The position numbers were made by a program, and so were the translations under genes. Of a stretch of 64,000 nucleotides of DNA, positions 44,964 to 56,942 are shown one piece after another (the first letter of the stretch is position 1; the number at the start of each line of letters is the position of its first letter). Below the pieces are notes generated by a model, which worked only from the letters and a program-made list of their open reading frames with translations, ran no database searches and was not told the origin of the DNA. The DNA comes from Paramyrothecium sp. XJ0827 (taxonomy: Eukaryota > Ascomycota > Sordariomycetes > Hypocreales > Stachybotryaceae): contig JAJFPB010000005.1 of NCBI GenBank assembly GCA_020881915.1, positions 2,294,001 to 2,358,000 on the forward strand. The letters are read 5' to 3'.

Positions 44964-46850
44964 GTGTGAGTGTGGTTGCTATGCCTATCGTCTCGTCATG
45001 GTTGTGCTGAGTCCATATTAGACAATAAATAGTTCATCCTCACAAGCTTTCCACATGCCATTGGTGGGAAAACTGGGCATAACACGGCTTCTTCGCGTGA
45101 AAGATAAATCATGATCTTAACCCCACACACAGACACCCCGCATACGATCCTTTTGACGAACTCCCCATGTCGCGTAGGTAAGGCATGACTTCATAGCCTC
45201 AAGACATTGGAAAGGGGTTAGCCAGCCCCGCGTGACTCCGAATCAGTTAACCAAGTTGCGCTGCTATCTTAAATCCACCGGCGCGAACAATCAAATTGGT
45301 TGAATAACTCGCCCAAACGACATTTACGAGATGCTTGGTGCTTATTTTATGACGTTATGTAAAATTTCTGTGAGCGATGGGAGCGGTCTGAAGGCAAAAC
45401 TAGAATAAGAATTGGCTGTGTATACATATCTGGGTTACATTTATCTAGGTCCATGAGATGGCAGCAGTAAGTATTTTCCCTATAACGGCATTTCGTCTCT
45501 AATTAACGCTCTTGTCTGCTTTTATAGGAGAATCGTGCCCACAGAATCTAATAATCCATCACTCAATCACTATTTTGTACGAATGGTGCTGTGGATACTT
45601 TTCACAACACACCCAAACATAAGACATAAGCCATCATGATCTTTCGTAATCACTAACAACAAAAACCAATGGTTTCTTTGAATTTCAATTAGTTCTTATG
45701 GTTTCCTCGTTAGACAGATTAAACAGGTGGAGCATTCTTCTTTTCCTAGATACCAGCACAAATGCGCCAAGCTAACGATAAGAGAGGAACTGGACTGCAG
45801 ATCGAATTATCTGATATGTTATTGCAACCAACATTCTAACTGGTCCTGGAAACTCATATATGTGGGCAGATTGTTCTTAAGAAAGCGAGACCACAAATAA
45901 CAGGGCTATAAGAGCAGATTTGGTGAGCTTGTCGTATATGTAACACCAACATTAGAGTTTCCTAAGTCATGCCACGCTCATAAATGGTCTCTGCATTGTG
46001 GTCCATCACATACGACCATAGCCACAAGAGAACATGGGATCCCGTCCGCTCTCCCTTAATTAAACTTGTGAGCGGCAGATTAGTAGTTGGGTCGGTGACG
46101 ACCAGCGAACACCGGCTGTTGTATGTTTTTGCTCCGGCACTTTTTTTGCTAAACGCATCTTGGCTCCGCTCTTTGCTAGGTTGTGGTCCTCACGCCCGAC
46201 GCAGTTATCAAGGTCCTCCGGTGTGACTACATATTGGAGAGCGATAGGTGAAGTATGCGATCAGTATGTTCCCGATTATGCATGTGAACGGCTATATATG
46301 TCATTCAATTTTGGTCGAGATATATGTGAAAGAAAACCACGGCTTGCTCGCGGACTAAACAAGCACCGTACAGGTCATTTCCAATTCCTGCCACCATGAA
46401 CGAGCGAACATCCGACTATATAATTACTTCACAAGTGCGTCACGACATCGATGATACCAACCACAAAGCTTTCGAAAAACTCACTCAATCTGGGCCAAGC
46501 ATGTTTGCTCACACTAGTTCTTAATGAAGCAAACCCCGGCGACGTCAGTGCCGAAACATTTGAGCCAAAGGGAGGGAAAAGTCTCAAACCAGGCACTTTC
46601 TGTTCACTATCTAGTATGTCAAATATCCCATAAAAGCACGCCGCCACTTCAGGTGCTCGCCGGCATAAGGTCCAATCAAGGTGGAGAAGGGAGTCGCCGA
46701 AATAGTCATCGCACGTAAGAGCTCCCAGCCGAAACACCAACAACGCCCGTCATGCTAATGTCAGAACGTCATGACGCGCTTGAACTCAAGCTCGTTTAAC
46801 CAAGAGGGAAAGATCAGAATCAACATATGGCAAGAACTAAACACTGAAAG
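44964..46850. other. AT-richer intergenic region, 1.9 kb
   Basis: No supported gene. The stretch 45300-45960 is AT-richer than the rest of the window and contains no long frame. A minus-strand frame at 46429-46743 reads somewhat protein-like (LGALTCDDYFGDSLLHLDW) but has no family match or splice partner known to me and may be 3' UTR of the FYVE/RING gene's neighbourhood. Confidence 0.45.
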
Positions 46851-48686
46851 CTAATACCCAAACCCATCATGCTGATGAACCGGACACCTTCCTGGATGGT
46901 TCACAAACCAGGCGGATATGCAGGCGTAATGGAATCGACAAAGACACTCAAGCCTCGCCATGCGGACCTTGGGTGTAAATTCCTCCAGACAAATGGTGCA
47001 CTCTGCATCATCTATGCAATCCTTCTCGGTTGCTGAGTAGGCGTACATGCCGGTCCTTCGGGGCGGAGGAAGTGGTGCATCGTCGCCGCCTCCGCCCCGC
47101 GGACTGCCGTATGTGCTATGCGTCTGAACACACATGTTGATGTGTGCCTCCCTGACGGCTTCGAAGTTAGGCAGGGATCGAGACGGTAATTCTCGGTGGC
47201 AGATGGGACACTCGTCTTCCTCAGCAATCTGCGGCGTGGGTGGCAAGACTCTCTGCCTAGAGGACGACGCATCGCTCCCGAGAGAACTGACGCGGGTGGG
47301 GTATGAAGTCGACGCCGAATTCGATGACACGCCCGCAATAATACGGTCAAAAGTCGCCTGGTATGACTCGCTACGCCCCTGGTGAGAAGAAGGGCCCCCG
47401 GCCTGACATTGTTAGTTCCACGAAGCTGCGGCTTATGGATCCATGACTTACCATAGTAATGCTGCGCGAACGGGGGGCATAGTAACGATAGTGGTCATAG
47501 CCAGTACTCGGGGGAATGGCAGCGCTATAACGGTTCGAATGAGGAGCAGGCCCATACGTACTGCTGAGACTGCTCCGTGAGCGTTGGTGAGTGGAGCGGG
47601 GAGAAGGTGCCTGGGGAGCTGCTGGGGTTTGGGGAGGAGCGGTATTAGGATCTGGAACGCAGGGGTTACAAAGGCGCACACGCTCGCCCCCTGATAGGCC
47701 GTTGACGTCAAAGTAGCCGCCTCCAAGGCCGTCGATGAGCAGGCTTTGAGGCAAAGGTATCTCTGAGCCTGGCGGTCGTACAATGTACTGGTGCGGGATG
47801 ATGATCCTGTGAGGTGAGCAGGCATTGCAGACTACCCTCCCACATTTCCTGCACTACGTCAGCAGTCATTCGTTGGCAAAATAGCCATGGATACACACCT
47901 GCAGTGGTGTTTGCGCACAAAGATGTTGAACTGGCTATGGCATATAGGGCAGTAGGTAACTTCTGCATCAGGCTGCCACCTCGGCAGCGTAAATTCCGAA
48001 GCTCTCCGCGACTCTTGGCTATAGCGTGTAGGACTTTGATGTGACACATCGTCTCTGGGCGTTGGAGGGAGGCTGTCATCACGACTCTGTGTTTCCGAAT
48101 TCAAGCCCTCGTTGCGTGGGTGATCTGGCGAAGCGGAAGTAGCGTGCCGCTCGGAGCTCCCCCCAGCTTCAGCACTCCAGCGCGGCGATCCGACAGGTGA
48201 TTGCCGTGGACTTTCTGTGCCTTCGTCTGAGCCAAGTTGTCGCTCGGCACTCGATGGACGATCTAATTGTGTTGCTGCAGTGTCATCAGGGGAGAACGCA
48301 ACGTTCCCTAAGCTAGCCTCCGGGGAGGCAGCTGCTGGAGCTGGAAGCGGAGAGGTCAAAGTAATATCTGAGATCGGAGTCCGTGGCTCTTCGCGAGATG
48401 GTACGTCGTGGCTGGTATTCTGCCCGGACGACAAGTTTATGCTCGATAGTTGATGCGATATCGACTGGTTGTCGCTGTTATCGTCGACCGACAGTCTTCG
48501 CTCGACCTGGTGGCTTGGGCAGTCGAAGTAGTGGGAGCACTCCTGATCGTGGAAGTCCGCTGTACGCCATCGGCAGGAGCCAGCGTTGCGAATTTGTAGG
48601 CCTTCTGATCCAGGGAAGGATCCGTCGGACTCGGTGTGGGCGATGTTTTCGGGGTCTTGACCCGGGCCACCTCGTGGGCTAGCCAT
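46851..48686 (-). CDS. FYVE plus RING zinc-finger protein, Pib1-like E3 ubiquitin ligase candidate
   Basis: Exons are complement 47899-48686, 47452-47848 and 46851-47402, with introns of 50 and 49 bp; 578 aa. Residues 1-230 are Ser/Pro-rich and disordered. A FYVE domain (~233-315) has all hallmarks: WQPD before CPIC, then RKHHCRKCG split by the first intron, then VVCNACSPHR, and finally RVRLCNPC. It should bind phosphatidylinositol 3-phosphate on endosomes or vacuoles. After a Pro/Ser linker comes a second zinc motif (ECPICHRE, then EAHINMC, ~460-485), resembling a UBZ or C2HC knuckle. The C-terminal RING (~530-575) has CTICLEEF, CLCRFHYACISAWF and a final CPVH. FYVE followed by RING is the Pib1 arrangement, though yeast Pib1 is half as long. 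The start is the first ATG after an in-frame stop; a further upstream exon cannot be excluded. Confidence 0.85.
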
Positions 48687-50115
48687 CCTCGAACATCCGG
48701 CTCAGGGGAAAGCGGCAGACAAGCCTGCTGTCGAGATCCGCTTGCTGCTGTGTCTGCTATCGAATCAAGCAAAGCCGGGTTGTGGACGAGGGAGCGGCGG
48801 GGTTCGTTGGTGAGGTGATGATGAAGCGCTGAGGATGCGTTGGCAAGCTCGACGCAAGGAGCTGTCGTATGTTCTGGAACTAATCAGGTCGCTAGCAAGG
48901 TGCGACAGCGCAGGCGGAGGCTTCAAGACATAGTGAAGCGAAGCAAAGGGCCTGCGCGTTGCAGAAGCAATGCAGTACAAGGGACTTTCGCCTCGGGAGG
49001 TTTAGTCAACTGTGTGAAGCAACGGGAACATGGAATCTTCCAGGGTCCTGCGGGACAAGGTCGAACACGCGATCAACCAAGCATGCGCCATAGCTCCCAC
49101 TTCCCACTTCCCACCGCCACCTTCCCGGCGGCCAGGCTCCACTCCACGACTTACCTTATCAGCGGCAAGGTACCTTGCCTAGGTACCTGGTACGTACATC
49201 ATCTCCGTCCCACCGCATTGAGGTACCAACGGGGGTTCTTCTTATCAGCAGCTACTAAGATAGCTCACATGGCCATCAGCCGTGAAATGAGAGAAGGGCA
49301 CTTGCTGGAGACAAACAGCAGCCCGCCCAATCATGGAATCACCGATCCTCATCTGGTCACGAGGTGCTGATGCATCCTGGATTCCTGCTAGAGCAGCCCG
49401 TACGGAATCATGGCCCGGTCTCATAGGTCGCCAAATATTCGAACTCAAGGCTCGCAAAGTTCTAGTAGCACAGAGATTCGGGTTGATCCCCAAGGGATTG
49501 CGCTTTGACTGAATCCTCGGCGCGTTATACTTGGGATTGAGCGGCTTGGGTCAGAACAATCTCGTCAGAGTAGATCTTGAGTTCTTGATCGTTCGTCATA
49601 AGTATGAGATTAGGGTATAAGGCAGCCGGGAAACAATAGAGGCCGGGAATTTGGCAACGTCTGACCTTCGATTTAGGCATCGAATGAATGGAACTTATAG
49701 AAGATATGAAAATGAAGCCTCGGATTCTCCAAGTCATCAGGGTCCTGTTGGCATAGGCATCACCTCCGAAATTTGTTCGACTCGAGCACAATCTCTCAGC
49801 TACGTGCATTCATAAACCACTATATCGATCTCAACTCGTCAGCGTACCCAAGTGGACATGACATGAGCTGGCCGGACTGGAACCGCTCTGTTTTCCTTGG
49901 CCCGTCAAGCTCTAGGAGCTACCCGAATTATGAAGTTGATCATCTCATTAGAAGGAACAATGGCATACCCCGTTCCGACAGACGAAGACCAGATTGCCTC
50001 ACAGGGATGCCGCTCTCCAGGATCTGAGAGCAGATTCATGATGCGAAACGAAACGGAACGAGCTAGATATCCGGTCAGGCCCGGTCTGTCCCGTTGATTA
50101 GAAATTTACATAGGC
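48687..50115. other. Intergenic, 1.4 kb
   Basis: No supported gene. One AGGTACC-type cluster lies at 49166-49198. Confidence 0.5.
49166..49198. repeat. AGGTACC/CCTAGG intergenic motif cluster
   Basis: Overlapping palindromic words (CAAGGTACCTTG, CCTAGG, AGGTACCTGG, TACGTAC) within 33 bp. Confidence 0.45.
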
Positions 50116-52478
50116 CTACTCTAAACGGCAACACGAGGCCATCTGCGGCTTGCCATGACCTTCACGTATCTCTGCACTGTTGACTGAGAATATCGGAACC
50201 AGAGACATGGCAGAAGCAATGTGATGAAGCGTTGGCAAGGACGTCCATTCTCCCGCGTCGAACTTGATAGTAGCGTTTTCGGTCCGGAAGGTTCTGGTAA
50301 CATTGATAATGTGGTCGCTGGGGATGAGCACCGGATACTCGGCATCCGCAACGCCTGGCTTCCCAGCAGCCGGTATATACCGATACGCCAGTGTGCCACC
50401 GCCAGTGCCATTCGATACTCTGTATTGCCCGGCAGTTGCTTCATCCTTTAGATCGCTGAGACATATGCTCATGAACGTTGTTCCTTTCCATGAGCCTTTC
50501 AGCTGGTAATGCCCAGAGTCGAAGGTGACATTCAAATCACAAAACAATCTCGGTACTCCAATATCCTCACATTCAGGAGCGACAGTGCCCGATATATTTT
50601 CGAATAGCACTGGCAAATAACTGCCTTCAGTTTCAATGCCTCCTCTGTTGACATACTCCACACCCTCAAAATACAGACCCAGGCTGCTGTAGGATCTGCC
50701 TCCTAGCCAGGGGGCTTTGTGGAAAGTAGTGACGGAGAATCTCGCTCGGCACACGGTCGCTGGCGACTTGAATCTGAATGAGGCGTTGGGTAACAATGTC
50801 TCGAGAAAGGTTCTTGATGTGTTGAATGAGATATTGGCGATGGTCATACTGCTATGTGGTATAATCTCCCGTTCAGGGGCCCCTGGTGGCCATAGAGGCA
50901 TCGGCATTTTCCAGGAAGCCTTGCACTTTCGGTTCCAGAGCCATCTTCTGAAGATGTTCATCGCATTATCATACTCGTCATGTCCAAAGTTGTAACTAGT
51001 GTAAGCCATCACTGCCATCCGTTAGTAGTGGCTCACAGGTTCATTCAAGTGGCCCGGAGCTGTGACTGACTGTTAATCTGAGGCTTCCCGTCAACCCAGT
51101 CCTTGCCTGCTTGACGTGAGTACTCTTGGATTTTATGCGCTCTGCTTGCTCTGATGCTCTCATAGAGTGCCAGGCGTTCAGGCACCTCTGATGTCGTGGT
51201 TCCTAGAGGAAGAACCGTGGCTAAGGCAGCGCAGTCCTCCAACGCTTGCCCAGCGCCTTGACCCTGGTCTTTACAGACGTTAGTCCAGGACACCACTAAT
51301 AAGTAGTGACTCACGAGGTGTGAAGGGGTGGGCAGCATCTCCAAGCAGCGCTACCTTTCCCGTGGTCCAGTGCGGCATCTCATCCATGTCCAGCAGCTGC
51401 CAGACCTTGAGCTCTCCCAGCGGTATCTTCCGAAAAAGTTTCAAGAGTGACGGGTCGAAGTCTCTATATACATGTAGGATCTGTTCGAGTGATGCAGACT
51501 TGTTCCACTCTGCCATTATTAATATGGGTTGGCCATGCCTTACTGTGATTAAACGTACCATCGCTTGCTGTTGCTTGAGATTCCGAATCTGGGTGGATGC
51601 AAGCAAAGTTGAGTGTTTCGTTGTTATTGCAAGGATATGCAACGACTCGTCGGTCATCCCCAAACCATATGCACATCGAATTCTTCGATACGAGGTGAGC
51701 CGTCTCTGGATCATCCTTGACAGATTGAGTGGGTATCAGGAATCTAAAGGCGGCCTTTCCCGAGCTGAATGGCTTGGGTCTGTTAGGAAACACAACCTCT
51801 CGACAACGAGACTGGTCTCTGGGTCAGGCCATGGTTATCAATATGAGTCGGATGAATAGGCTTACATATACACCATCTGCTCCAACAACAAGATCAGCTT
51901 GCACAGTGACGCCATTTTCCAGAACAACGGTTCCATTTTCTGGATCTACGTTGACAATCCTACTGGATGTGTGCAGGTTCACCGGATGGCCAGGGAAGGC
52001 ATCAGCTGTGCTGGTCGCCATTTCTTTCAGAGCAGAGTGTAGTGCCGCGCGATGGACGAGCTGCCAAGGGTGCTGCCACATGGCATTGGCGTGCGTCAGA
52101 TTCATGTCTTTGATAAGTTGGCCATTGCAATGAAACTCCTTGACCCGACTGGCGAGGTTGGCGCCAAAGTTTTCCGCGAACAAACCCCATCGTCGAAGTA
52201 TTCCATTCGAGTTGGGTGCTAGGTGTACAGCGGCACCAACCTCCTTATGAAGCGTCGACTGCTCGTAAAGCTGCTGATGGTGAGCTCCTCGATGCAATGC
52301 AAGGAATGAGGGCTTGTACCTCAACATTATGCCCGGCTCTTCGCAGGGCGATGGCTGCCCCGAGTCCTCCAATTCCAGCTCCAACGATGATAACATTTAA
52401 GGCTCGGATATTTGGTTGTGTATCCTTACCATTTGCGCCGCAGCATTGAGAGTAGGACAGACCATCGTGGAGAGCCAT
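50116..52478 (-). CDS. FAD-dependent monooxygenase fused to an acetoacetate decarboxylase-like domain
   Basis: Six exons: complement 52320-52478, 51866-52270, 51559-51811, 51315-51509, 51071-51268 and 50116-51011, with introns of 46-59 bp; 701 aa. Residues ~25-400 form a group A flavoprotein hydroxylase of the salicylate-hydroxylase type: GAGIGG at 33-38 (Rossmann FAD site), VVGADGVY, and GDAAHPFTP (329-337) followed by HQGQGAGQALEDCAAL. After an unusual GTCAGT-donor intron with a TACTAAC branch site, the frame continues into YNFGHDEYDNAMN and a ~260-residue domain (about 440-690). It shows the pattern of the acetoacetate decarboxylase (ADC) superfamily: GLYFEGVEYVNRGG, YLPVLFENI, and RYIPAAGKPGVADAEYPVL. 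Such FMO-ADC fusions occur in fungal aromatic and secondary metabolism. The likely reaction is NADH-dependent hydroxylation (possibly oxidative decarboxylation) of an aromatic substrate; the role of the ADC part is unknown. Divergent from the SDR gene. Confidence 0.88.
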
Positions 52479-53420
52479 TACTCGTTCTTGGCACTCGTGG
52501 TGGGTTGCTAACCAAGGTTATCTGAGAGTTTGCTTATCTGACAGGCGAGCATGTACTCTGTACCCAAGTGCTCGGGAACGAGACGGTAGAGTTCAATAAC
52601 TCAGGTAAGATTGTGCATTGTGGAAGTGCCATGACTTGGTTTTGTATGTTTTGAGCCACCACATCAACTCAAGGAACACCGCTACAACGTCATTTCGAAG
52701 GAGGGTCAAGAGAGACAAAGTCTCAGAAAATGAATCAGTACCAGTTTTCAAGTGATCCAGAATGTTGTTCTCCATCGTGAACGGATGGTATGATACAAAA
52801 AGGCTGAGATTTCGGGATGTGGGGTAATAAATGGTTGAATCATTCAATTTGAAAAGTTGCCATGGAATCATGAAGACTTTAAGCCGATTTGGTGTATGCA
52901 GGATCAGACGTTTGTTCTATAAGCCTGTCTACCAAATCATCGAGAATTCTATGCTATGAGGTCGCTGCAAATGTCATTATGAACCGTGGCAGAACACGTG
53001 GCGAGTCGCCTAGCCTAGGATACAGCCAGCTGCGACTGTGTGGCCCCAAAGAGATCGTGACTGCGAAATCATTGATAGGTGGGATGGTAAGCTAGAAAGC
53101 GTGAGAAAGTCACCTCTGTAAGCTATGTTGTGGGAAAGACGGGGAAATGTGCCGAATCATGGATCACAGGAGGTAGGCTGACTTCAAACATGAGCGACAA
53201 AGGCTGCAAGTTCCTCAACCACGAGGCGGCGGTATGACATCCTCGAGGTTGTCTCGGCGAGAACATCGTCCCCTCAGCATGATGTGCCGCTCCCACTTCG
53301 CATCCGAGACACTTCAGAAACCCCACTTTCATGCAAGGAGGGCTGTGCGGAGCGCAGTTGGAGAGATGTGGGTTCGACCGCCAGCAATCACGGTCATACA
53401 GATCGATTCATCAACTCAAG
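52479..53420. other. Shared divergent promoter region, FMO-ADC / SDR
   Basis: 942 bp between two oxidoreductase genes pointing away from each other, an arrangement that permits joint control. No gene is inside it. I could not single out a palindromic CGG-N-CCG site of the kind bound by Zn2Cys6 regulators. Confidence 0.5.
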
Positions 53421-54394
53421 ATGAATAAGCCTGCAGGTATGTCCTTGAGGGTCACCAATACCTAAGCTGGTGAATGAACAGAAAGCTCACATAGCGATAT
53501 TGTCTAAAGCGGGCCCTCTAGTTGCTCTCATCACGGCAGGGACCGCCGGGGTCGGCGCCGCGACGGCTCGCTTGTTCAGCCGGCAAGGCATGCGGGTTGT
53601 AGTCAATTACAGCTCCAATTCGGAGCGAGCGGAGAAACTGGTCGATGAACTGCACGCCATCTCCCCGTTGCCCCGGTCTCAAGACAATTTCCTCGCTATC
53701 AAGGCCGACGTGGGAGTGCGCGCGGAGCTGACGAAGCTGGTTGAGGATGCCGTCACCGCCATGGGACGGCTCAATGTTGTGTTCTCTAATGCTGGGTGGA
53801 CTCGCTTCAGGGATATTAACGACTTGGATGATAATGTCGTCGAGGATGACTGGGACCGATGCTTCAACATGAACGTCAAGTCTCATCTATTCCTCATGCA
53901 CGCTGCACGGCCGCACCTGGATCGAACTGAAGGATCATTCATTACAACGGCGTCGCTAGCGGGTCTCAAAGTTACCGGCAGCTCCCTGGTATGGAAAGTG
54001 TTGGCCACCTCGATGGAGATATTGTTTGGCTAATGCGTTAAAAACCAGGCATACTCGGTAATGAAAGCTGCGCAGATCCACCTCGCAAAGGGTCTTGCTG
54101 TGGCAGCCGGTCCTAAAATCCGGGTGAATTGCGTCTCGCCAGGTCTGATGTTAACGGTAAGACACACCTTGCTGCAGATCTCGCCATACATAACTCGAAG
54201 GTTGTTGACGCTTCTCTTTTTTCTAGGATTGGGGTCTTCAGTTCTCCGAAGAAAAGCAGGAGCAGGTGAGACAGAGCACAAGGCTCAAACGTTTACCCAC
54301 CGTTGAGGATGTTGCCGAACAAGTACTATGCTTCACACGGTCGACGACTGTTACTGGTGCGAACGCCGTGATAGACGCGGGCATAGTGCTGTAA
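53421..54394 (+). CDS. Short-chain dehydrogenase/reductase (SDR)
   Basis: Four exons: 53421-53436, 53486-53988, 54049-54156 and 54227-54394, introns 49, 60 and 70 bp; 264 aa, standard for classical SDRs. NAD(P)(H)-dependent oxidoreductase: coenzyme motif TAGTAGVGAATARLF (a TGxxxGxG variant), NYSSNS after beta-2 suggesting NADP preference, SNAGW for the NNAG motif, Ser162 in TTASLAG, and the catalytic Tyr175-x3-Lys179 (YSVMK), followed by IRVNCVSPG. The first exon is only 16 bp (MNKPA plus one base) and its intron uses an AAAG acceptor; without it the frame would need a GTG start. Divergently placed to the FMO-ADC fusion, so it may act on the same pathway. Substrate unknown. Confidence 0.85.
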
Positions 54395-54711
54395 GCATGA
54401 GGCACGCATCAACTCACCGATACACAATTTGCACTACATAGAGTAACAAGTCAATCAGGGCATCTACTCCTGTCATGACACAGTATCTGTTGCAATTTCA
54501 GGAACCACTTGTGTTGAGCATGGCCAAATATGAAACCAGTCAGTCAGAAGAGGTATGGGCGCCATAGACTGTGCTTTGTTGTGCCGGTATAAACGGAGCA
54601 TACAATGATTCTAAGGGAGCAACAAGACATGCACCACCGCTATGTTGTATCACTAAAACAAGCGAAGTGCTAAAAAAGCTTCGTGACCAAGGGCGCGAGG
54701 CCGGCATCGGG

Positions 54712-54975
54712 CTAAGTTTGAGCTATTTCTAGAATCACCTTCTTGCAGTCTTCGGGCCGTTTCGCACGGTCGTTGCTGGTGTTCACTACGGGTTCATAGT
54801 AGGACAAGATGACGCGTATGCATTCGTGCTCTGGCCCCCAAATGGGTTCAGGTCAAGCGTGGTCGGCAAGTTTGTACGGCAGGTGAGTCAGGTACTCAAT
54901 TATTGCTTCGACCGATAGATAGCAAATCCGCAGAGAGAAAGCTTGCAGCACCTCCCTTTCCACCGCCAAGGCTTT
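54712..54975 (-). pseudogene. Possible decayed exon with in-frame stop
   Basis: On the minus strand one frame runs from 54975 to a TAG at 54712 and is broken only by a TGA at 54853-54855. The translated pieces look like a real soluble protein: REVLQAFSLRICYLSVEAII and EYLTHLPYKLADHA before the stop, EPIWGPEHECIRVILSYYEP and AKRPEDCKKVILEIAQT after it. I do not recognise the family, and no start codon or confident splice site flanks it. It may be the last exon of a gene decayed by a stop mutation, or chance. Confidence 0.3.
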
Positions 54976-56820
54976 CTAGGTTTTCAAGGAGAGGCTCTGC
55001 AGAATTCCCTTCGGGTAGCATCGTCCAGCCAAGCCGGGATCGATGCAGCTAGTAGTCTATAGTATGGTTAGCCGCCCCTACTTGATGCGTAACGATCAGT
55101 CAGCCGGTTGGTCTGATGTCCTCGTCTGTTCTGGGCTCTGGGTGAGTACCGGAGCTGTTCCAATGCTTACTACACGGCGACGCGCACTATGCTGATTGAG
55201 GTCGGTGCATGAGAAGACATTCAAGGATTTGGTCCAGTCGTTCGGATTTCCGACAGGGCCTGGGACAAGTCGGCTGGTTTCAGCTCAGCCACGTGAGCGG
55301 TGATGTTCATTTGGGGAGCAACAGCCGTCCTGGGCGATGTAGGCATCACGTTTTGCAACGAAGCTATTGCCAGCCACGGCAAGGCGTTGGCGTAGGCGTT
55401 GATGCTTGTGCCTGGCACGGGCCCTTGCATCTGCATCTGCAGTCACAGGCGGCAGATCGGCGTGCCAAAGATGGTGCTGTTTGGTTGTCAGGGCCATCTG
55501 CTACGGAACAAGCCTCGCTGCTGACGTTAATTATTACAGGGGTAAGGCAGTCTGCCGTGTTAGTGTGAGTAAGTGTACGTCAGTATGTTAAGGTAGTTTG
55601 CGACACAGATATTACTAGGTTGAGCTGTGTTGGTGTGGTGTGGGTTGATGGCGGGTTCGTAGTTCGACGTGCTGCTGACAACTCGGCCCAGATTCAGATA
55701 AGCTCTGTTCTGGCGTTGTCGCTGGGTATGGCGACAAGCGCTGAACAAGACATAAAATATCTGGCGGGAAGGTTCAACTTGCGGTTTCCCTAGATTGTAG
55801 GACCGGAAGCTGGCTTACCTTCCAGAGTTAATTAAACTCAACAGGAGAGTGGGCATTAGTTCCAATCCAGTAAAGAAGCACTCCATTTCGGGTAGCCACT
55901 CGAGTTGGTAAATTACGACGTCCAGCTGAGCCTCTGTGAAATCTACAAACGTAACATCTATTCAGGAACATGGACGACAAGTTAAGAAGAGAAGGCCTAT
56001 GTGCTTGCTCACCAGCCGACCGACGGAGGCCTTATAAAAACTTTCCGTCCTGTTGTGCGGGCGTACCAGATGGTGAGATTACCATTTACTCTTTCTGTGG
56101 GGCGGCTGTATCTACAGCGATTTAGGCGTAGAAAAGCCAGCGACCGGACTAATATGACGCTCGACAATAACGAAGATAAATGACGATCTGGTCCTGGATG
56201 CTGTATTCCAAGGCATATGGTTCAGTGGAGGTTCAACTTCTGAGCAGTCTTCGGCTTACAGAACGGACTGAGGGTTCGACCTAGAGCAAGACTGACCACA
56301 GTGCCAAAAAGTCAGTAAAATCCAGTAAAACTGTCTCTTCAATAGCTGAAGTAGAAGTGGTCGTAAGAGCTGGGTAATTCTTTATTCATTTTTTCTCTTC
56401 TTGTTCCTCAATCTCGCAATCGCTCTTCTCCTTCAAGACCCTCCATCCAACCTGTACACAATCTTTTTCACTCCGGAGCACTGACTTAGGCGCTCGGAGC
56501 GGTTGGCCGCGTTGCTCGGCCCCACATCTCCTCCACTACGGTTTTGGGCCCCTGTTGGTGTCCTAGTTTGCTTCCACTTGATGGGGGTTTCGTTCAATCG
56601 ACTTGCGCCAATATGGGGCTGCCGTTTGCCCTACGACAGCTCGTTGCCAACGTCTTGACATCCATCTGATTCTTAGATGTTATGGGCATTCTAGACGGAG
56701 TAAGCGATGCAGCTAATATCGCTTCACGCGGCAAGATACCTCATTTGGTTTGGTAAGGTTACTGGGCCTGAGCCCAGGGGGCTCATTACTTAGATGCAAT
56801 ACCGACCTACTGGCACGTAT

Positions 56821-56880
56821 CCGAGGTAGGGGGCACCTAAGGTAATCTGCCTTAGCTTGCGACGCACTAACTTAAGGTAC
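56821..56880. repeat. AGGTAC/CTTAAG-type intergenic motif cluster
   Basis: Repeated words CGAGGTAGG, CCTAAGGTAA, CTTAG and CTTAAGGTAC within 60 bp, upstream of the regulator gene. Confidence 0.4.
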
Positions 56881-56932
56881 AGAGAGCATACGTAGCGCAC
56901 CGCGTAAGTGGTAACTTAGAGTCTAACCTCCG

Positions 56933-56942
56933 CCCCCCCCCC
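56933..56942 (+). repeat. Poly-C run (10 bp)
   Basis: Ten consecutive C. Confidence 0.9.

Noticed and set aside
49525..49809. 94-codon minus-strand frame
   Set aside because: No domain, start context or neighbouring exon to support it.
50116..51018. Separate gene for the ADC-like protein starting at an ATG at 51018
   Set aside because: That ATG lies inside a predicted intron with a TACTAAC branch site; splicing joins the domain in phase to the monooxygenase, and the linker YNFGHDEYDNAMN is typical of continuing FMO proteins.
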